From Gymnorhina tibicen (lineage: Eukaryota > Chordata > Aves > Passeriformes > Artamidae), in assembly GCA_013399875.1 (NCBI GenBank), contig VXAZ01004549.1, positions 558,001-622,000 on the forward strand: a DNA stretch of 64,000 nucleotides, read 5' to 3'. The position numbers and the translations under genes are program-made. Positions within the stretch are counted from its first letter, which is position 1; the number at the start of each line of letters is the position of its first letter. This document shows, piece by piece, positions 22,913-35,600 of this stretch. The notes below the pieces were generated by a model that worked only from the letters and a program-made list of their open reading frames with translations, made no database searches and was not told the DNA's origin.

Positions 22913-24119
22913 CTGTGACAGGGAGTCTATTGATAACACAGCACAGCAGTGCTGACAATGGTGCTTGCAAAGATCCATTCATGTGGAGAAGGCAGATAGA
23001 AACTGACTTCATTTATGAAGCATGTATAAAAACAATTGATTACTTTTCCTTACATATGTTTTGTAGAAGGGATTATTTTCTATTATTTAAAACATAAAAA
23101 AGAAAAGTTACTTCATAAGTACAGGTTGAGGATAGGGTTTACAGACTTCCTAAGACTGCTAATGGCTCAATGCTGCACAAGAAAATTACAATATAGTTAA
23201 GGTTAGTGTGACTTGTTCAAACTAGTCAGTGTAATGGATCAATATATCTTTTAAAGGTAGCTAACTTACAGTGTCAGACAAAAATTAGACAGACTTATGA
23301 GACAACTAAAATGACTGACAGGGAAGTGACATAACCAGAAAAAATAACATATTGGATATATGTAGGAACTTATGTGATGTTATGACTTAAATTGAGTTAA
23401 ACCCATCTGTCATTTGCCCTCCCAGCCACAAAATCCAACATCTCATAAAGTGAGAATCAAGAAGAGTTTAATAATCCAGAACCTCTTAGTGATTGACTCA
23501 ACAAGCCACAATACAATTCACCTGTAAGAAATGCAGAACAATTTGAAATGGGCTGTTAATTAAAAGCTAAGAACCTAACCGTACGTGCATCGAATTTCAC
23601 CAGCACTTAGTGTTAAGATAACTCTGAAGTGGTGTTACTTAATTGAAAATGTGGCAACAGAATTTACAAATAAACCTCCAATACTACCACAGTGGGAGAG
23701 ATAACAGAACTTTCCTAAAAAACTGAAAAGTGCAGTAAGCAATGATAAGTAGAAACAGGAAAAAAAAAAAAGAAGATAATTGATAATTGAAAAGGGTATG
23801 TTCCTAACTAGTCAAAGAAAGGAGTTAGTGGTTTAGAAACGGCCACATAAGAGTTAGATGTGACATTCCTCAGAAGTACCACAAAGATTTAAACATTGCA
23901 CATTCAACTTTTATCTGGCTGATGTCTCCATATGTATCATCTCTCACTCCTGTAATTTCCCTGTTTCATTGCAAGTCACGTATTCATAGATATGTCCCAA
24001 AAACCGTCTGATTTTGAAAAGTTTTTAAAAAGTCCCAGTACAAACAGCTTAACCAGCGTGCAGTGCAGCAAACAAAAGGGCAGGTTATGCTATTACAGAC
24101 AATAAACTCAGAGAAGGTA
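22913..24119. other. AT-rich DNA with no recognised feature
   Basis: No gene or repeat named here. Open frames are short. Confidence 0.55.
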
Positions 24120-24124
24120 ACAGG

Positions 24125-24298
24125 CAAGCACTCCAACAGATTGCCCAGGGAGGTCAGGAAGTCTCCATCATTAGAGATCTTCGATATCTATCTGGGCATG
24201 GCCCTGGGCTACTGGTGCTAGGTGGCCCTGCTTGAGTAGATGGGCTGAACGAGATGACCTACAAAGGTCCCTTCTGACCTCAATCATTCTGTGACTCC
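24125..24298 (+). mobile_element. CR1 LINE 3' end
   Basis: A short 3' terminal CR1 fragment. The text runs from agattgcccagggaggtcag through gggctgaacgagatgacc to aaggtcccttctgacctcaa, with a cattctgtgac tail. This is the canonical end of a CR1 subfamily. It is non-coding and strongly 5'-truncated. Confidence 0.8.
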
Positions 24299-24519
24299 AT
24301 TAAACGAGGGGATACAGTTACCCCCCAAAACAGTTGAGGAAGGTATGTGAAGCTTACTAGTAGCAAACTGATAAACACAGAAGTTCCCGCAAGCTTGAAC
24401 ATGTCTGCTTCATCTCTACCCTACTAAATTTAGAAAGTCTCCTTATGTACATAAAGCTGTGCTGTTAACAACACATTACTTCTAACTTCTTTAACATATT
24501 GTACTTCTCAAGGCTACGT

Positions 24520-24974
24520 GTTTATGTAGGCTTGTTACCATTTCTCATGGGATTTGCAGAGCTCTTTCCACCGTCCCTCCCATGCCATTTACAGCACTGA
24601 TTGTGCCTCAAGATTTCCCAAGTGATGAGGTCATTTTTGGAGTGAATGTACTCAAATGGTCAATCTGTTTGCTGAGGCACTGAGATAAATCAAAAAGACC
24701 CAAGGCCAGTATCAATAAATTGATGTAAACAAAAAAAAATTATTAGAGCCTGATAGGTACCTCTCAGGTTAGCTATTCATTCATTTTCATTAAAAACTGA
24801 GGAACACTGGGTAGACACTCACCAAGGACAGCATGACAGACGATGGTTCAGTGCAGTTAGAAAACTAAGAGAAGTGGAAACAACAAAATTCCAGTATCAC
24901 AGGAAGAAACTACCACGTTACATGCTTCCAGCCATTTTTCCTGTGAGATCTAACTTGATTCAATATCCTAGTGA
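24520..24974 (+). repeat. Local duplication, copy 1 (about 455 bp)
   Basis: This segment matches 30599-31053 in the same orientation from end to end, with only about 20 differences by hand count, including a 1-base change in an A-run and a single-base deletion. Homology starts at gtttatgtag and stops at cctagtga. I see no terminal inverted repeats, poly-A tail or target-site duplication and recognise no repeat family. It is either a local segmental duplication or two copies of an unnamed repeat. Confidence 0.9.
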
Positions 24975-26219
24975 AATTCTATACAGTATATAAAAGTATT
25001 TATTTAATTACTGGATCTCAGACTGATCCCCAGAAGCAGGACACTACAACATCTTTTTCTTGCAGTTAATAAGTTAGGTAGAGAGCAATCAACTCATTCC
25101 CACAGAGACTTCATAGCACACTTCTCATTTTGAGGCTAGTGAAATGTCATAAATTATATCCAGAACCAGAGTTACTACAACCACCATCTGGCTACCACTC
25201 CAAATGCTATTTTTCTTTTGTTGTGTATGTTATTAGTTGTTGAAGTTGTTTTCCTTAGGACTGAAGGGCGAAAATGAAGTTAGTTTAAAATAAGAGAGTA
25301 TGGTCTGGTTTTTAAAATCAGTATTATAACTTTGAACTAAATAGTAGTCAAGGATAGTTCACAAATACTACATACACTTTCACTGGTTATGGTCATTCAT
25401 CATCTATTTCAAAATAATCAATTGCCACAGCTTTTGGACATTGCTACTCAATTTTCATCCCTATTTCTTATTCACCCAGAAGATGATTCACCAAACTAAA
25501 AACTCACACTTTGGTAGTCAATATAACATCTTCTTTGGCCATGGTTCATTTAAATGGGGAAGATTCATACCACAAAACCAATCAGTCCAGTGCGCTCAGT
25601 TTCAAACCTGAATGCAGCAAATGATACACCTACATCACCAAGAACTGGAGTATTTTCATTGTTTAGTCAGTGTATTTCAAAGAACATTGCATTTTGAACT
25701 ACAATCTAGCAAGTACTGCATAATTATCTTTACTGTAAACCAGAGCATTAAGATGGAGTCCTGCAAGTCAGGGAAATCCTTAAGTAAGGAGTATAACAAA
25801 GGATGCTAATTTGCCTGATTAGACCAATCAAGCACAAAGTGGGGGAAAGTCCCCTTGCAACTGAGCATAAAACCTGCAGGAAGGAACTGTTCTAGTGAGG
25901 AGGCTCTTCAGACAGCCACAGCAACAAAAGACAGCTCTCCCATTTCTGGATGAATGAGGTAATCACTAGGCTGTAATAGGATTGACTGATTACTTCTCTT
26001 TCCTTTCCAAAATAAGGATAGAATGTCTAAGTTTTACAAGGAAAAGAAATGGTGTTAAGTGTCCTCAAGACAAAAGTAGGTCTGGCCCTTTGAGGGACAT
26101 AGGAGGAATGTCTAGTTTCTGGATCTAAGTTAGGAGCTATACAACAAAATGCTACAAATAGATCATGATGATGCAAGAAATCTTGACTCTGGGGCCACTG
26201 ACATAAGAAGGACATGGAC
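24975..26219. other. AT-rich DNA with a promoter-like patch
   Basis: No gene recognised. A CCAAT box (gaccaatca near 25824) is followed about 40 bp later by gcataaaac (near 25866). This spacing recalls an LTR promoter, but no LTR boundaries are evident. Confidence 0.45.
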
Positions 26220-26224
26220 TCATT

Positions 26225-26690
26225 AGGTCCAAGAGGAGAGCTGCAAAGGTAACCAGAGGACTGGAACATGTCTCCTGTGAAGACAGGCTGAGGGAGCTGG
26301 GGTTATTCAGCTTGGAGGTGAGAAGGCCCTGAGGAGACCTTACAGCTCCTTCCACTGCCTAAAGGAGCTACAAGACAGCTGGGTCTTTCTCCAAATACAT
26401 GGAATGAAAGGAGGAGAGGCTTTAAACTGAAAGAGGACAGATTTATATGAAACAGTAGGAAGAAATCCTTTACTGTGAGGGTAGTGAAACACGGAAATAG
26501 GGTGCCCAGAGAAATTGTAGATTCCCCATCCCTAGAAGTGTTCAAAGCAAGGTTGGATGGGCTTTGAGCAACCTGGCCTAGTGGGAGGAGTGCTGATCCA
26601 TGGTTGGGGGGTTGGAACTAGATGATTTTTAAGATCCATTTCAACCCCAAACTCTCCATGATTCTGTAATTCTGTGACTATTTGATGCTC
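26225..26690 (+). mobile_element. CR1 LINE 3' fragment
   Basis: It reads in sense on the plus strand. It goes from the ORF2 C-terminal region (gctgagggagctggggttat) through the 3' UTR (gtgttcaaagcaaggttgga) to the tail tgattctgtaattctgtgac. The octamer-like 3' tail marks the true 3' end. It is 5'-truncated, with no intact frame. Confidence 0.9.
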
Positions 26691-28707
26691 AAAATAGCAC
26701 AAAACTCCCCTATTATTAACAGCTGTCACCTGCCTAGAAATTATGAGGACTTAATATAGACAAAAAGCTGCTACAAGACGTGTTTGAGCCTACCAGAAAA
26801 ACCCTACAGTGATCCATGGTGGAATGAACAATAGACTAACAGAGCCCAGAAATAAAGGAATGACAGGAGGTTGGAAATTGAGAAATTAAAATTAGCCAAG
26901 CAGAACAGTGAGAATTCCAGAGTTAAAACAAGGTATCATGATTTGTGAGCATCAGGCAGAGAAGTTAAGCTTACTCCCAGCTCTGGAGTGACCTAAAGTG
27001 CATGGTGGGAGAGAAGGTGAAGAAGTCTCCAAAGCATTAGGCAGCTGCTGTTATAGTTTCATCCTATTGGACTGGTTGATGATCATATTTATTGGCACCA
27101 AGAAGACTGAGGGATCTTAGAACCTCTGTGGAGCTTAGAACATGGTACCCATGCAAAACAGAGCTGCAGCCTCTGTAAAAGATTACAGAGAAATAGGAAA
27201 GTTGCATTTAGAGGAGTGTCATTGAAGTGCCAGTGTCTCTTTATTTTTAACCATTACAGTGTGATTTCTGGTCACACAGATGTGTGCAACAGAGAGATCA
27301 TATGCCTTCTGCTCAGGGCTAGCCCAGCTCCCCACCTTCCCAAAAGCAGATTTGACCTGAACAAAGGTGGCCGAGGGAGTCCACAGAAGGGTGACAGATT
27401 TGAGAAATATGGACAACGAGCATCTAAGCACCTGAGCACATTGTCAGTGTCTTCTTCTTTCTTATCAAAATAGATGTACTTAAAAGTGTGGATTGTCAGC
27501 TGCAGAAAACAAAATGCCTACCCACCCCACAGGGGGTCAGACAAGTACAGGGGAATGAACGCTTCCCATGTTTTTCCGAAACGTGTCTCAAATCCAATTT
27601 GATGGGACCACTTCCAGGAGCGTGTTGAAGCCATTCACTGTCAGAACTGCTCACAGAATATCACTTTTCTACATTCTGTACATGCAAGAAGTTCATCAAA
27701 CATGCCCAGTAACAACTGTTGAAGCAGTTTTATGATGCAGGTATCTGTCCCCCTGGGAGCAGGACTGAAGCCACCAACTCAATTGGCATAAGCTACCATG
27801 CAGTCTTCAGATAGTAATAAATTAAGGTGGCAACCTCCATCTAAAGGCTGGGTATCCTTATTGGAAAGCCCCTGAGCAACAACAAGACTGTGTAGCTTTT
27901 GAGACCCTAAATCAAACCCGTAACATTTTGTGAAGATAGGTTGTGGCATTTTGTGTTTTATGTTGTGTCAAAGAAAGAAAAGGCAGCAGCTTTTAGAAAG
28001 TGTTTTGGGGTGGGGAAAGTGTCAACCAGTATGTTAAAAGTTAGCTGAGCATAACACATTATTCTTAATAGGCATTCAACAACACACACTGCAATGACTG
28101 AGAATGCTGCAAATACTGAATGTAAACTATTGCTAATGTATTTTACAGATTCACACCACAGAGCACATTCAGTCATGTTTCAAGTGTCAGCTGACTGACT
28201 GACAGATACCAATTGACAGAACACACTGTAGTGGAGTTCTTGACATTGGTTTTATCTATCGTAGAGTGTAGATGCATGACCACAGTAGGACACATTTCCA
28301 TATGGAAAATTAGTCATAGGTAGTGGTGCATTACTGTGTTTCAGCAACGCTGATTGTGTGGAAAATTAAGGATGATGAAGGTACTGTTTTCACTGCAGAG
28401 TCATAAAATATTCCTTTAAATGCTGCAAGGAGTAATTAAAGAAAAATACTGATATGAACTAATAGGCTGAAATACCTGATTTACATAATCAATTTCTATC
28501 TGGAAAATCAATGTGATGAAAGCAGAAAAGTCAAAGGTATGATTATACCTCAGCTCTTAAAGGTACGTGATTCATTTTAAATTGCAAAGAAGTCACTCTG
28601 AGACCTTATGGCTTCTCCTGCTGAAACATAATGACAAAAGAAAAGTTCCGTAGTGAACTTGAATAGGAATAAGGCAGTCCTTTAAAATTCTTTCTCTTCA
28701 CTAAAGA

Positions 28708-28785
28708 TACATATATATATGCGCATACTTATGTGTAGATAACTATATATCTATATTTACATACTTATGTATGCATACCTGAACA
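28708..28785. repeat. AT/ATGT-rich simple repeat
   Basis: A degenerate run of acatatatat, acttatgtgt and tatgtatgca-like words, forming an imperfect dinucleotide or tetranucleotide repeat. Confidence 0.7.
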
Positions 28786-29695
28786 ATAGTCCTAAGAACA
28801 TGAGTTTACAACATGAACTTCACCCTGGCTTAGGTTAGAAAAGTTCTGAAATGCTGATTAAAAGTAACAGTAAGCACATAACAGCGTAAAGTGCTAAAAT
28901 ATGCCTGCAAGAATTGTTACTCAAAATTTTACATGCCATACGGATTCTTGTTCTTTTCTAGATGACTCATATTCATATTTGTTAACAAATTCTCAGAAAC
29001 AACTGCCACAGGAATAAATCAAAAGACTAACTCAGGAAGGATGATTTTAGAAGCAGAATAAATAGATAGAGGCATGCACAGGACATGCAGTTCTCAAGAA
29101 AGTTCACATAGAAGTATCACAATTATTGTGAAATCAAAGGCTTTTTGGTTTGTAGGAAAATGAACACTTAAAAATAAAAATTCAGATGGACCAAATATAT
29201 CTACATTGCTTTAATACATATTTCAGCAGATTGAAAATATTAATTACTAGGCAAAATATTTTGAAATTTGAATTAAAGTGTCATTGCATTATCAATAGAA
29301 TGATATTACTCCCAAAAGAAACTTAGATTTCTTGTTACTTGCCACATTTAATTAAAATCATTCTGTGACCCAAACTTGTATAACTTCCTATAACTCCTGT
29401 GGCTGCCAGTGACAGTCTACAGCTACACAAGGGAATCAGTTCATACAGCAATGCATACTAATGAAGCAACTCATGAAGCATTCTCTGCCAGCACAGGAGA
29501 AAATGCATAAATGTTGCTGCCTTCATTGTGCAGATCACTGGGAATTATAACAGAAATTTTTTTTATGCACTATTAATATATTCTTTGGGATTCAGCTGTA
29601 CCTTGTGCCCCATCAATGTGTTAATTCCTTGATGCAAGTTTAATCCCTTCTCATTGACAGAAAGCCAAAGGCTTCTAAGTTGCTTGCTCTCCTGT

Positions 29696-29745
29696 AATAT
29701 TTCTTTTTCTTTTCTTTTCCTTTCTTTTTTTCCTTTTCCTCCTGT
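29696..29745. repeat. Pyrimidine-rich (TTTTC)n tract
   Basis: A long C/T-only stretch on the plus strand. It resembles the polypyrimidine tract of an acceptor, but no exon follows that I can defend. Confidence 0.75.
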
Positions 29746-30393
29746 TTGTTCTTTTCAGAGAACAATTTAGCATACTGCAAGTATCTTTCAGTTAAGCGCC
29801 AATTATAAATGTTGTTTTGAAGAAATGAGTTTCCTTGAATCATCCTGAAGGAAACAAAGAAGATACACTTTGAGCAGTCTGTAAAAGATCTTAACAATTA
29901 ATTTACTGTCTGACAAAGAGATGATTCACTTACTACACCTCTGTTTCTTATTTCTCTATGCACTTTCACTTCTGGCAGTTTCATATGATAAGATGGCATC
30001 TTGTTTGTTATATACTGAGTATTGAGTACCATAAAAAAATCCCCAAACACCTATCAACAAATGTTTCAGCCTAAATGACCTTTTTCAGATTTCCAGCTGC
30101 AGCATGTTCTCACTCAGGTGCTGGATATAAAGCAGTTTAAGGAGATGGTACTTAATTTTATGAAAAACAAAGCTTTAGAAAAAGAAAACATAGTTCTTCA
30201 TGCAGTTTCTTGGAAAAACGTCTGGTGTTCTAAAGTGTGTGCAAGGCAAGAGACAACAGAAATGTGTCTCTAGCAGCAGCTGGATGTTCAGAGATGAAAA
30301 AGAAACTTAGTTCTTAAAGCTAATGTTTTGACAGATCCATTCCTCACGGTAGCCTTAGCTGACATATAATAGTTCCTTCTCCTAAGGTAGCAG

Positions 30394-30598
30394 AGCAGGG
30401 GTGGCTGAAGTGTGGACAGCAAGCCAAAACCAGCCCACAAAGTGTTTTCCCAGATGCTCTCTGTGAATGCTGCTGGCCAACCAGTCAGATCACACTATCA
30501 GCTGACCACCCCAGAGATAAAGATCATGAATAATAATTCCAGACAGTCTTTAACTCATCTCTATTGGAATATAAGAGCACTCCTCCTTCTGGGAGGTT
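30394..30598 (+). other. Possible hAT-like terminal sequence beside duplication copy 2
   Basis: The start caggggtggctgaagtg, followed by agcccacaaagtg, resembles the terminal sequence of hAT/Charlie DNA transposons. I could not find the matching opposite terminus or an 8-bp target-site duplication, so this is a weak suggestion. An open frame runs from here into the duplicated segment (30412-30807, 131 codons) but carries no recognisable domain. Confidence 0.2.
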
Positions 30599-31053
30599 GT
30601 TTATGTAGCCTTGTTACCATTTCTCATGGGACTTGCAGAGCTCTTTCCACCGTCCCTCCCATGCCATTTACAGCACTGATTGCGCCTCAAGATTTCCCAA
30701 GTGATGAGGTCATTTTTGGAGTGAATGTGCTCAAATGGTCAATCTGTCTGCTGAGGTACTCAGATAAATCAAAAAGCCCCAAGGCCAATATCAATAAATT
30801 GATGTAAACAAAAAAAAAATTATTAGAGCCTGATAGGTACCTCTCAGGTTAGCTATTCATTAATTTTCATTAAAAACTGAGGAACACTGGGTAGACACTC
30901 ACCAAGGACAGCATGACTGATGATGGTTCAGTGCAGTTAGAAAACTAAGAGAAGTGGAAACAACACAATTCCAGTGTCACAGGAAGAATCTACCATGTTA
31001 CAAGCTTCCAGCCATTTTTTCTGTGAGATCTAACTTGTTCAATGTCCTAGTGA
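30599..31053 (+). repeat. Local duplication, copy 2 (about 455 bp)
   Basis: This is the second copy of the segment at 24520-24974, same orientation, about 6.08 kb away. The two are roughly 95-96% identical by hand count. Flanks on both sides differ from those of copy 1, so the duplicated unit is sharply bounded. Confidence 0.9.
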
Positions 31054-31329
31054 GAGGACCTATGGAATGCCCTATGTAAAGCAAGAGGGCATAGAGATCA
31101 GACAGAAGCTAAGTTGGCCCAAACCTCAGCTCCTATTTTTGTTGCTGCTCAACCCAGAAGAGGAGACCTGGCTGAGAAAGAGAAAGACCATCTTAGTTTT
31201 CCTCCTGCTCAAAACCTGAAGTAGGAGTGGGGAGGAAATGCAGATTTCTCAATACAGCTTCTGCCTACCTGCACTCAACAGATTTGGTTTAGCCTGTACA
31301 AACACAAGGGCCAGCCTTTTAATGTTAAG
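31054..31329. other. Spacer with no recognised feature
   Basis: Ordinary composition between the duplication and the GC/CA-rich block. No gene or repeat named. Confidence 0.45.
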
Positions 31330-32175
31330 GGAAGTTAAGAGTGGTCACCTCCTCCAGCCACCCTGGCTTAAGACCCCTCCCGTCTGGCTGCTGGAGCCCA
31401 GCCCAGTATCCCAGAGACCCGGGGTCTGCCAGGCTAAAGATTGTGGCTTCTGCTGTCCCCCTTTGCAGGTTCAGCCAGCAGTGAAGCTGAGCACACAGTC
31501 TGGACAGAAGACACAGACACAGCTGGTCACACAGAGAGCCACAGAAAAGGCTTTGCCCCCAGCAGCCCCCACACTCAGGACTCACACCAGGCACAGGCAC
31601 ACAGGGACACGCCCTCTCCTCCTCTTGGGCAGGCAGAGGCAGAAGGTCACAAGTGCAGCACACACCCCACACTCCCCGGGTTCACAAGCGCGCACACACT
31701 GGCAGATCCCCTGAGCACCAGCACGGCCCCACTGGACACCCTGCACCCCCTGCACCCCTGCTGAGATCCCGGCCCCCCTTACTCATCCTAGGGGTCCCTG
31801 ACTCACGGGCTGGTCCCGCTGGGTGCTCACTGCACACATGCAGAACTCACACACTTGTCCATAGACACCCCACAGTGGCAGCTCCCCCCAAATACCAGCA
31901 CAGACCCTCCACCTACCTGATACCTCTGCCCAGACCCAGGACCCCTCTGCTCTCCAGCTAGTCAAGCTCGGGGCTTATGGGGAAATACACACACACCCTC
32001 CAGACACACTGTTTGGGGCAGGTACAGACACTCGCCCCCAGCAGCCGACACTCAGCACCAAAGGCTGTGGTCTGCAGTCCTGATCCAGCCACTGGCACTG
32101 AGCTCATCACTCACCTCTCTCATGCCTGTATCCCCATATCTGGTTTTCAGGACACACATCATTCCCACCCCAGTG
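31330..32175. repeat. GC- and CA-rich degenerate minisatellite-like block
   Basis: This is a C-rich stretch with many cacac, ccccagcag and gacac words and few stop codons. Similar phrases recur: cacactggcagatcccctg at about 31695 and cacagtggcagctcccccc at about 31871, with the following ccagcac text also shared. Likewise cccccagcagcc occurs at about 31556 and 32035. This suggests an old, decayed tandem array with units of 150-250 bp. Open frames of 100-158 codons on both strands follow from the low stop density and overlap each other, so I do not call genes. No family is recognised. Confidence 0.5.
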
Positions 32176-32342
32176 GGTAAAATTTGAAATCTCCATTGGC
32201 TACCTCATGAGGAGACCTAGTAGCTGACTTTTTCTTTCTATCCCTTTTTATCCATTGAAAAAATCCTTAACCTGATCCTTAAAGGAGTCTTTCTGTATAC
32301 CTTTACAGAAACCAAGTGTAGTGCTTTTTCTGCCCAAAACAG

Positions 32343-32692
32343 ATAAGATCTCCCCTGAGCCTCCTTTTCTCCAGGCTAACCACTCCCAGCTCCCTCAGTC
32401 ACTCCTCATAAGACTTATGCTCCAAACTCTTCACCAACTTTGTTGCCTGTGCCTGGACTCACTCCAGCGCCTCACTGCCCTTGCAGTGAGCTGAACTGGA
32501 CACAGGACATGAGTGCAGTATCACCAGTGACCAGCAGAGAGGGGCAATCTCTGCCCTCATCCTGCTGGCCACACTATTGCTGATACAGGCCAGGCTGCCA
32601 CTGGCCTTCCTGTCCTCCTGGGCACAGGCTGGCCCATGTTCACCTGGCTGTCAACCAGCACTCCCTTTTCCATCAGGCAGCTTTTCAGCTGG
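32343..32692 (-). mobile_element. CR1 LINE fragment lacking its 3' end
   Basis: On the plus strand it shows the reverse complement of the CR1 ORF2 C-terminal region: gatctcccctgagcctcctt, then ctccaaactcttcaccaact, then ctgctggccacactattgc. The 3' UTR and tail are absent, so it is truncated at both ends. No intact frame remains. Confidence 0.85.
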
Positions 32693-35600
32693 CCAGAGCA
32701 GTGACCAGAAACGCCAAGTAGCAGTAGTGCAGCAATAAGGAGAAGGTGCAGAGGACAGCAATGAGTAGAAGGTGCAGAGGCCTTAAAAACACAAAAATAA
32801 TGTTTTGCATAACTTTATACAGAAACTGAAATAATGCATATCTTGCTGCTGATAGCTTTTGAGTCATATTTTTTATGTACTACATTTTCTTATATCACAG
32901 AATTACAAGGCAATTCTTGTCTATTTTCCAACTATTCTCTCTCTTCACAGGAGAGCTTTTTCAGTGGGACACTTACAGATGAACAGTATCAAGTTTTTAG
33001 CTATTTAGAGAAAAGGTATAATTAACAAAGAAATAAGTTGCACGTCTTCTCCTGCCAACAGCATCAGGCAACTGCAGAATTATTGCCTCTTGATTTGAGA
33101 TATGCACCTCATTTCAAAGTTTCATTTCTCAGTGCCTTTGATCAGCTCATCCTTGTAAAAATATAGCCCATTAAAAAATTCTCTCTGTGGGCTTGAGTGT
33201 TTTACTTTTTTCATACCAATTGCCCAGTGATTGTAAAGGGCAGTAAGAAAACTAAAGCTAAAGAGCAAAAAACTGTGACAATAAAAATAGCACATATACC
33301 ATCTGCAGTATCACACAGTACAGCTAATTTATGGTGTGATGTTGAAAGTTAGAACAAGGCTCAAATGTACTTGACTAAACTTTTTCTCCTACACAGATTA
33401 ATAGAGAACAATCAATCCAGTATACTGCTCTTTCAGTAGACTTAATGTACAGTGAATGAATAGTAATTAAACTTTAACTTTCTAAATTGTCATTGTGCTA
33501 TGATCTCACTTTTTTGCTACCACCTATAAATTACATTATAATGAATTATTAAAAGGATAAAGGAGGCAGAATTGAGATTAGAATATCAAAGTATGACAGC
33601 AGCAAACAAGGAGAGCTCTGCTTTCAAAGAAGTTTTTATCCTACAAGTGCAGTAGAGTACATGACGTTTTGCTGGGAGAAGAGAACAAAGTTATACATGA
33701 TTAAAATATTTCAAATGTGTGCTAACAAGACAGATCCCCTTCTGGACTGCATAGCAGAACCAGATGAAGGACTTCAGACATCATATCGTGAGCTACTACA
33801 CAAAAAGCTCAGAGCCAACTTTAGTCATTACTATACCACTAGACTTATATCCCATAACTAGCAACCTAGATCAGATAATTACTGTCTTTGAAAGCTCCCC
33901 ATACTCTGCCATGCTCAACATCTCATGTCCTCCTTTGCCTACACTTATTTATGCCTAATTTAACTTAACGGATTTTAACGTTCAAGTTAAGTTTTCCAGT
34001 TTCCTCACATTCTCTTTATGTCAGTAGGAAAAGGCAAGCTTCTACAGAGTAATTTGGAAGAGGAGCCTAAATAGAAGAGATGCAGATTTCCTTTGAGCAG
34101 ACTAACTAACTCTGCTGACCAGGGAGAGGCCAGTGAGAATGGTCCTAGACTAAGTGTCTAAAATTGAGCAGCTCAGTTCAAGCCAGTCCGGCCTAAAACA
34201 CCTATACATTGTTATTTTTTAAATAATAAAAAGGAAATTCCACTTTCAGTCTGTCTGCTCCCAGAGACAGTTTTGCAGCGGGAAGGAAGCAATTGGCTTT
34301 GAACCGTAGTGACATAGCCTGGTCTCTAACAGGGCAGGGCCAGAAGCTGGCTCATTTCTCCTTCAGCTACCCAGGAGAATTCATCCAGCAGCTGATAGAC
34401 CAAGGCTTGCAATCTGATACAAAAAGGTCTGGACAGACAGAGCTGATTGAAATTGAATGCTGGCCACCAAAGCATGGCAAGTTTTGTGTGAATAGTCCAT
34501 GAGGAAGTGATGTGTGAAAGTGGGTGTATTTATAACAAAGACTGTTGCAGTAGAACTGAGGTGCCAACTTCCTAGAAAGGAAACCAAGAGGTCTGTCAAG
34601 GAAGAAAACAGCTTATTTAGACTGGAGGTGTCAGAGGAAATAAACAACCTTCATCTCCTCTGTTTTACCCCATGGTGTAGAATTTGTTGCTACTAAGGGT
34701 CACCAACGCCAAAAGTCTAGGTAGGCTCAAAACTAACAGGACAACATCACTGGAAAAAAATCACCAAGAGCTATTAAAGGCAAGACATCCCTCAATCCAT
34801 AAGTCCATCTGTCAGGAACAACTGGAAGTTGAAAGAATATTCTAGAAAATACCAAATGCTGACTTTCTTCATGTACTCTTCCTTAGGCTACTGTTGGTTA
34901 GCAGATACTCACACTGACACAGTAGGGATACATTTTGTCTTTCTGGTCATAGTCATAAATACCCTTACCAGACTGCAGGGTAAGACCTGGTCTTACCTGG
35001 TACCCTGACTTCCTAGAAAATCTGTCACTGACTCTCTCTACAGTGAACCCAGGTAAGCATGGTGGAAAAACACGAATGTTTGAAAGAAAAGTCTGACTTG
35101 ATTGAGGTATTTCAAAGAGAATAGAAGACGAAAAATTTGTTTCCTTCCATAGGCAGAGTTGGTAGAATGAAAAATCCAGCAAATAGGTCAGCAGAAAGAG
35201 ATTTAATCTGTATCTCTTACACTGACTTTTTATAATCTTAGTGGAGATAAAATCCCTGGATTCAGGACCAGCTATCTAACTTGTTCAATTTCCTGTTGTC
35301 ACATTCTTCACCTGGTCATCCAAAGTGTTTCAAGATGTAAAAGCTGAGACATTCCAAAGAACCATCAAAATTCCCAAGGGATTCCCTTATTTTTTAATCT
35401 TCAGCTATTCTTTCTTATAAAGGAGCACAACAAAACATAAGCAAATCCCTTCATCCTTGTCTATTCAGCAAACATTCTATTATACACACATTTTAGAGAT
35501 TTGCAAAGCAAGGATCAATGGTTGAATCAGGGTTCAGGCAGACACAGTTCCTTATAAATCAGAATTTTACATAAACTCTGAGATTTAGAGAAGAGCTACA

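Larger units (their letters stand above)
26691..30389. other. AT-rich DNA with simple repeats
   Basis: No gene recognised. It includes an AT/ATGT-rich run at 28708-28785 and a pyrimidine-rich tract at 29696-29745. The tgactgactgac run near 28192 is short simple sequence. Confidence 0.55.

Noticed and set aside
31238..31961. Overlapping frames of 102-158 codons as genes
   Set aside because: All sit in a C-rich low-stop block, are open on both strands and consist of Thr/His/Pro-rich repeats without domains.
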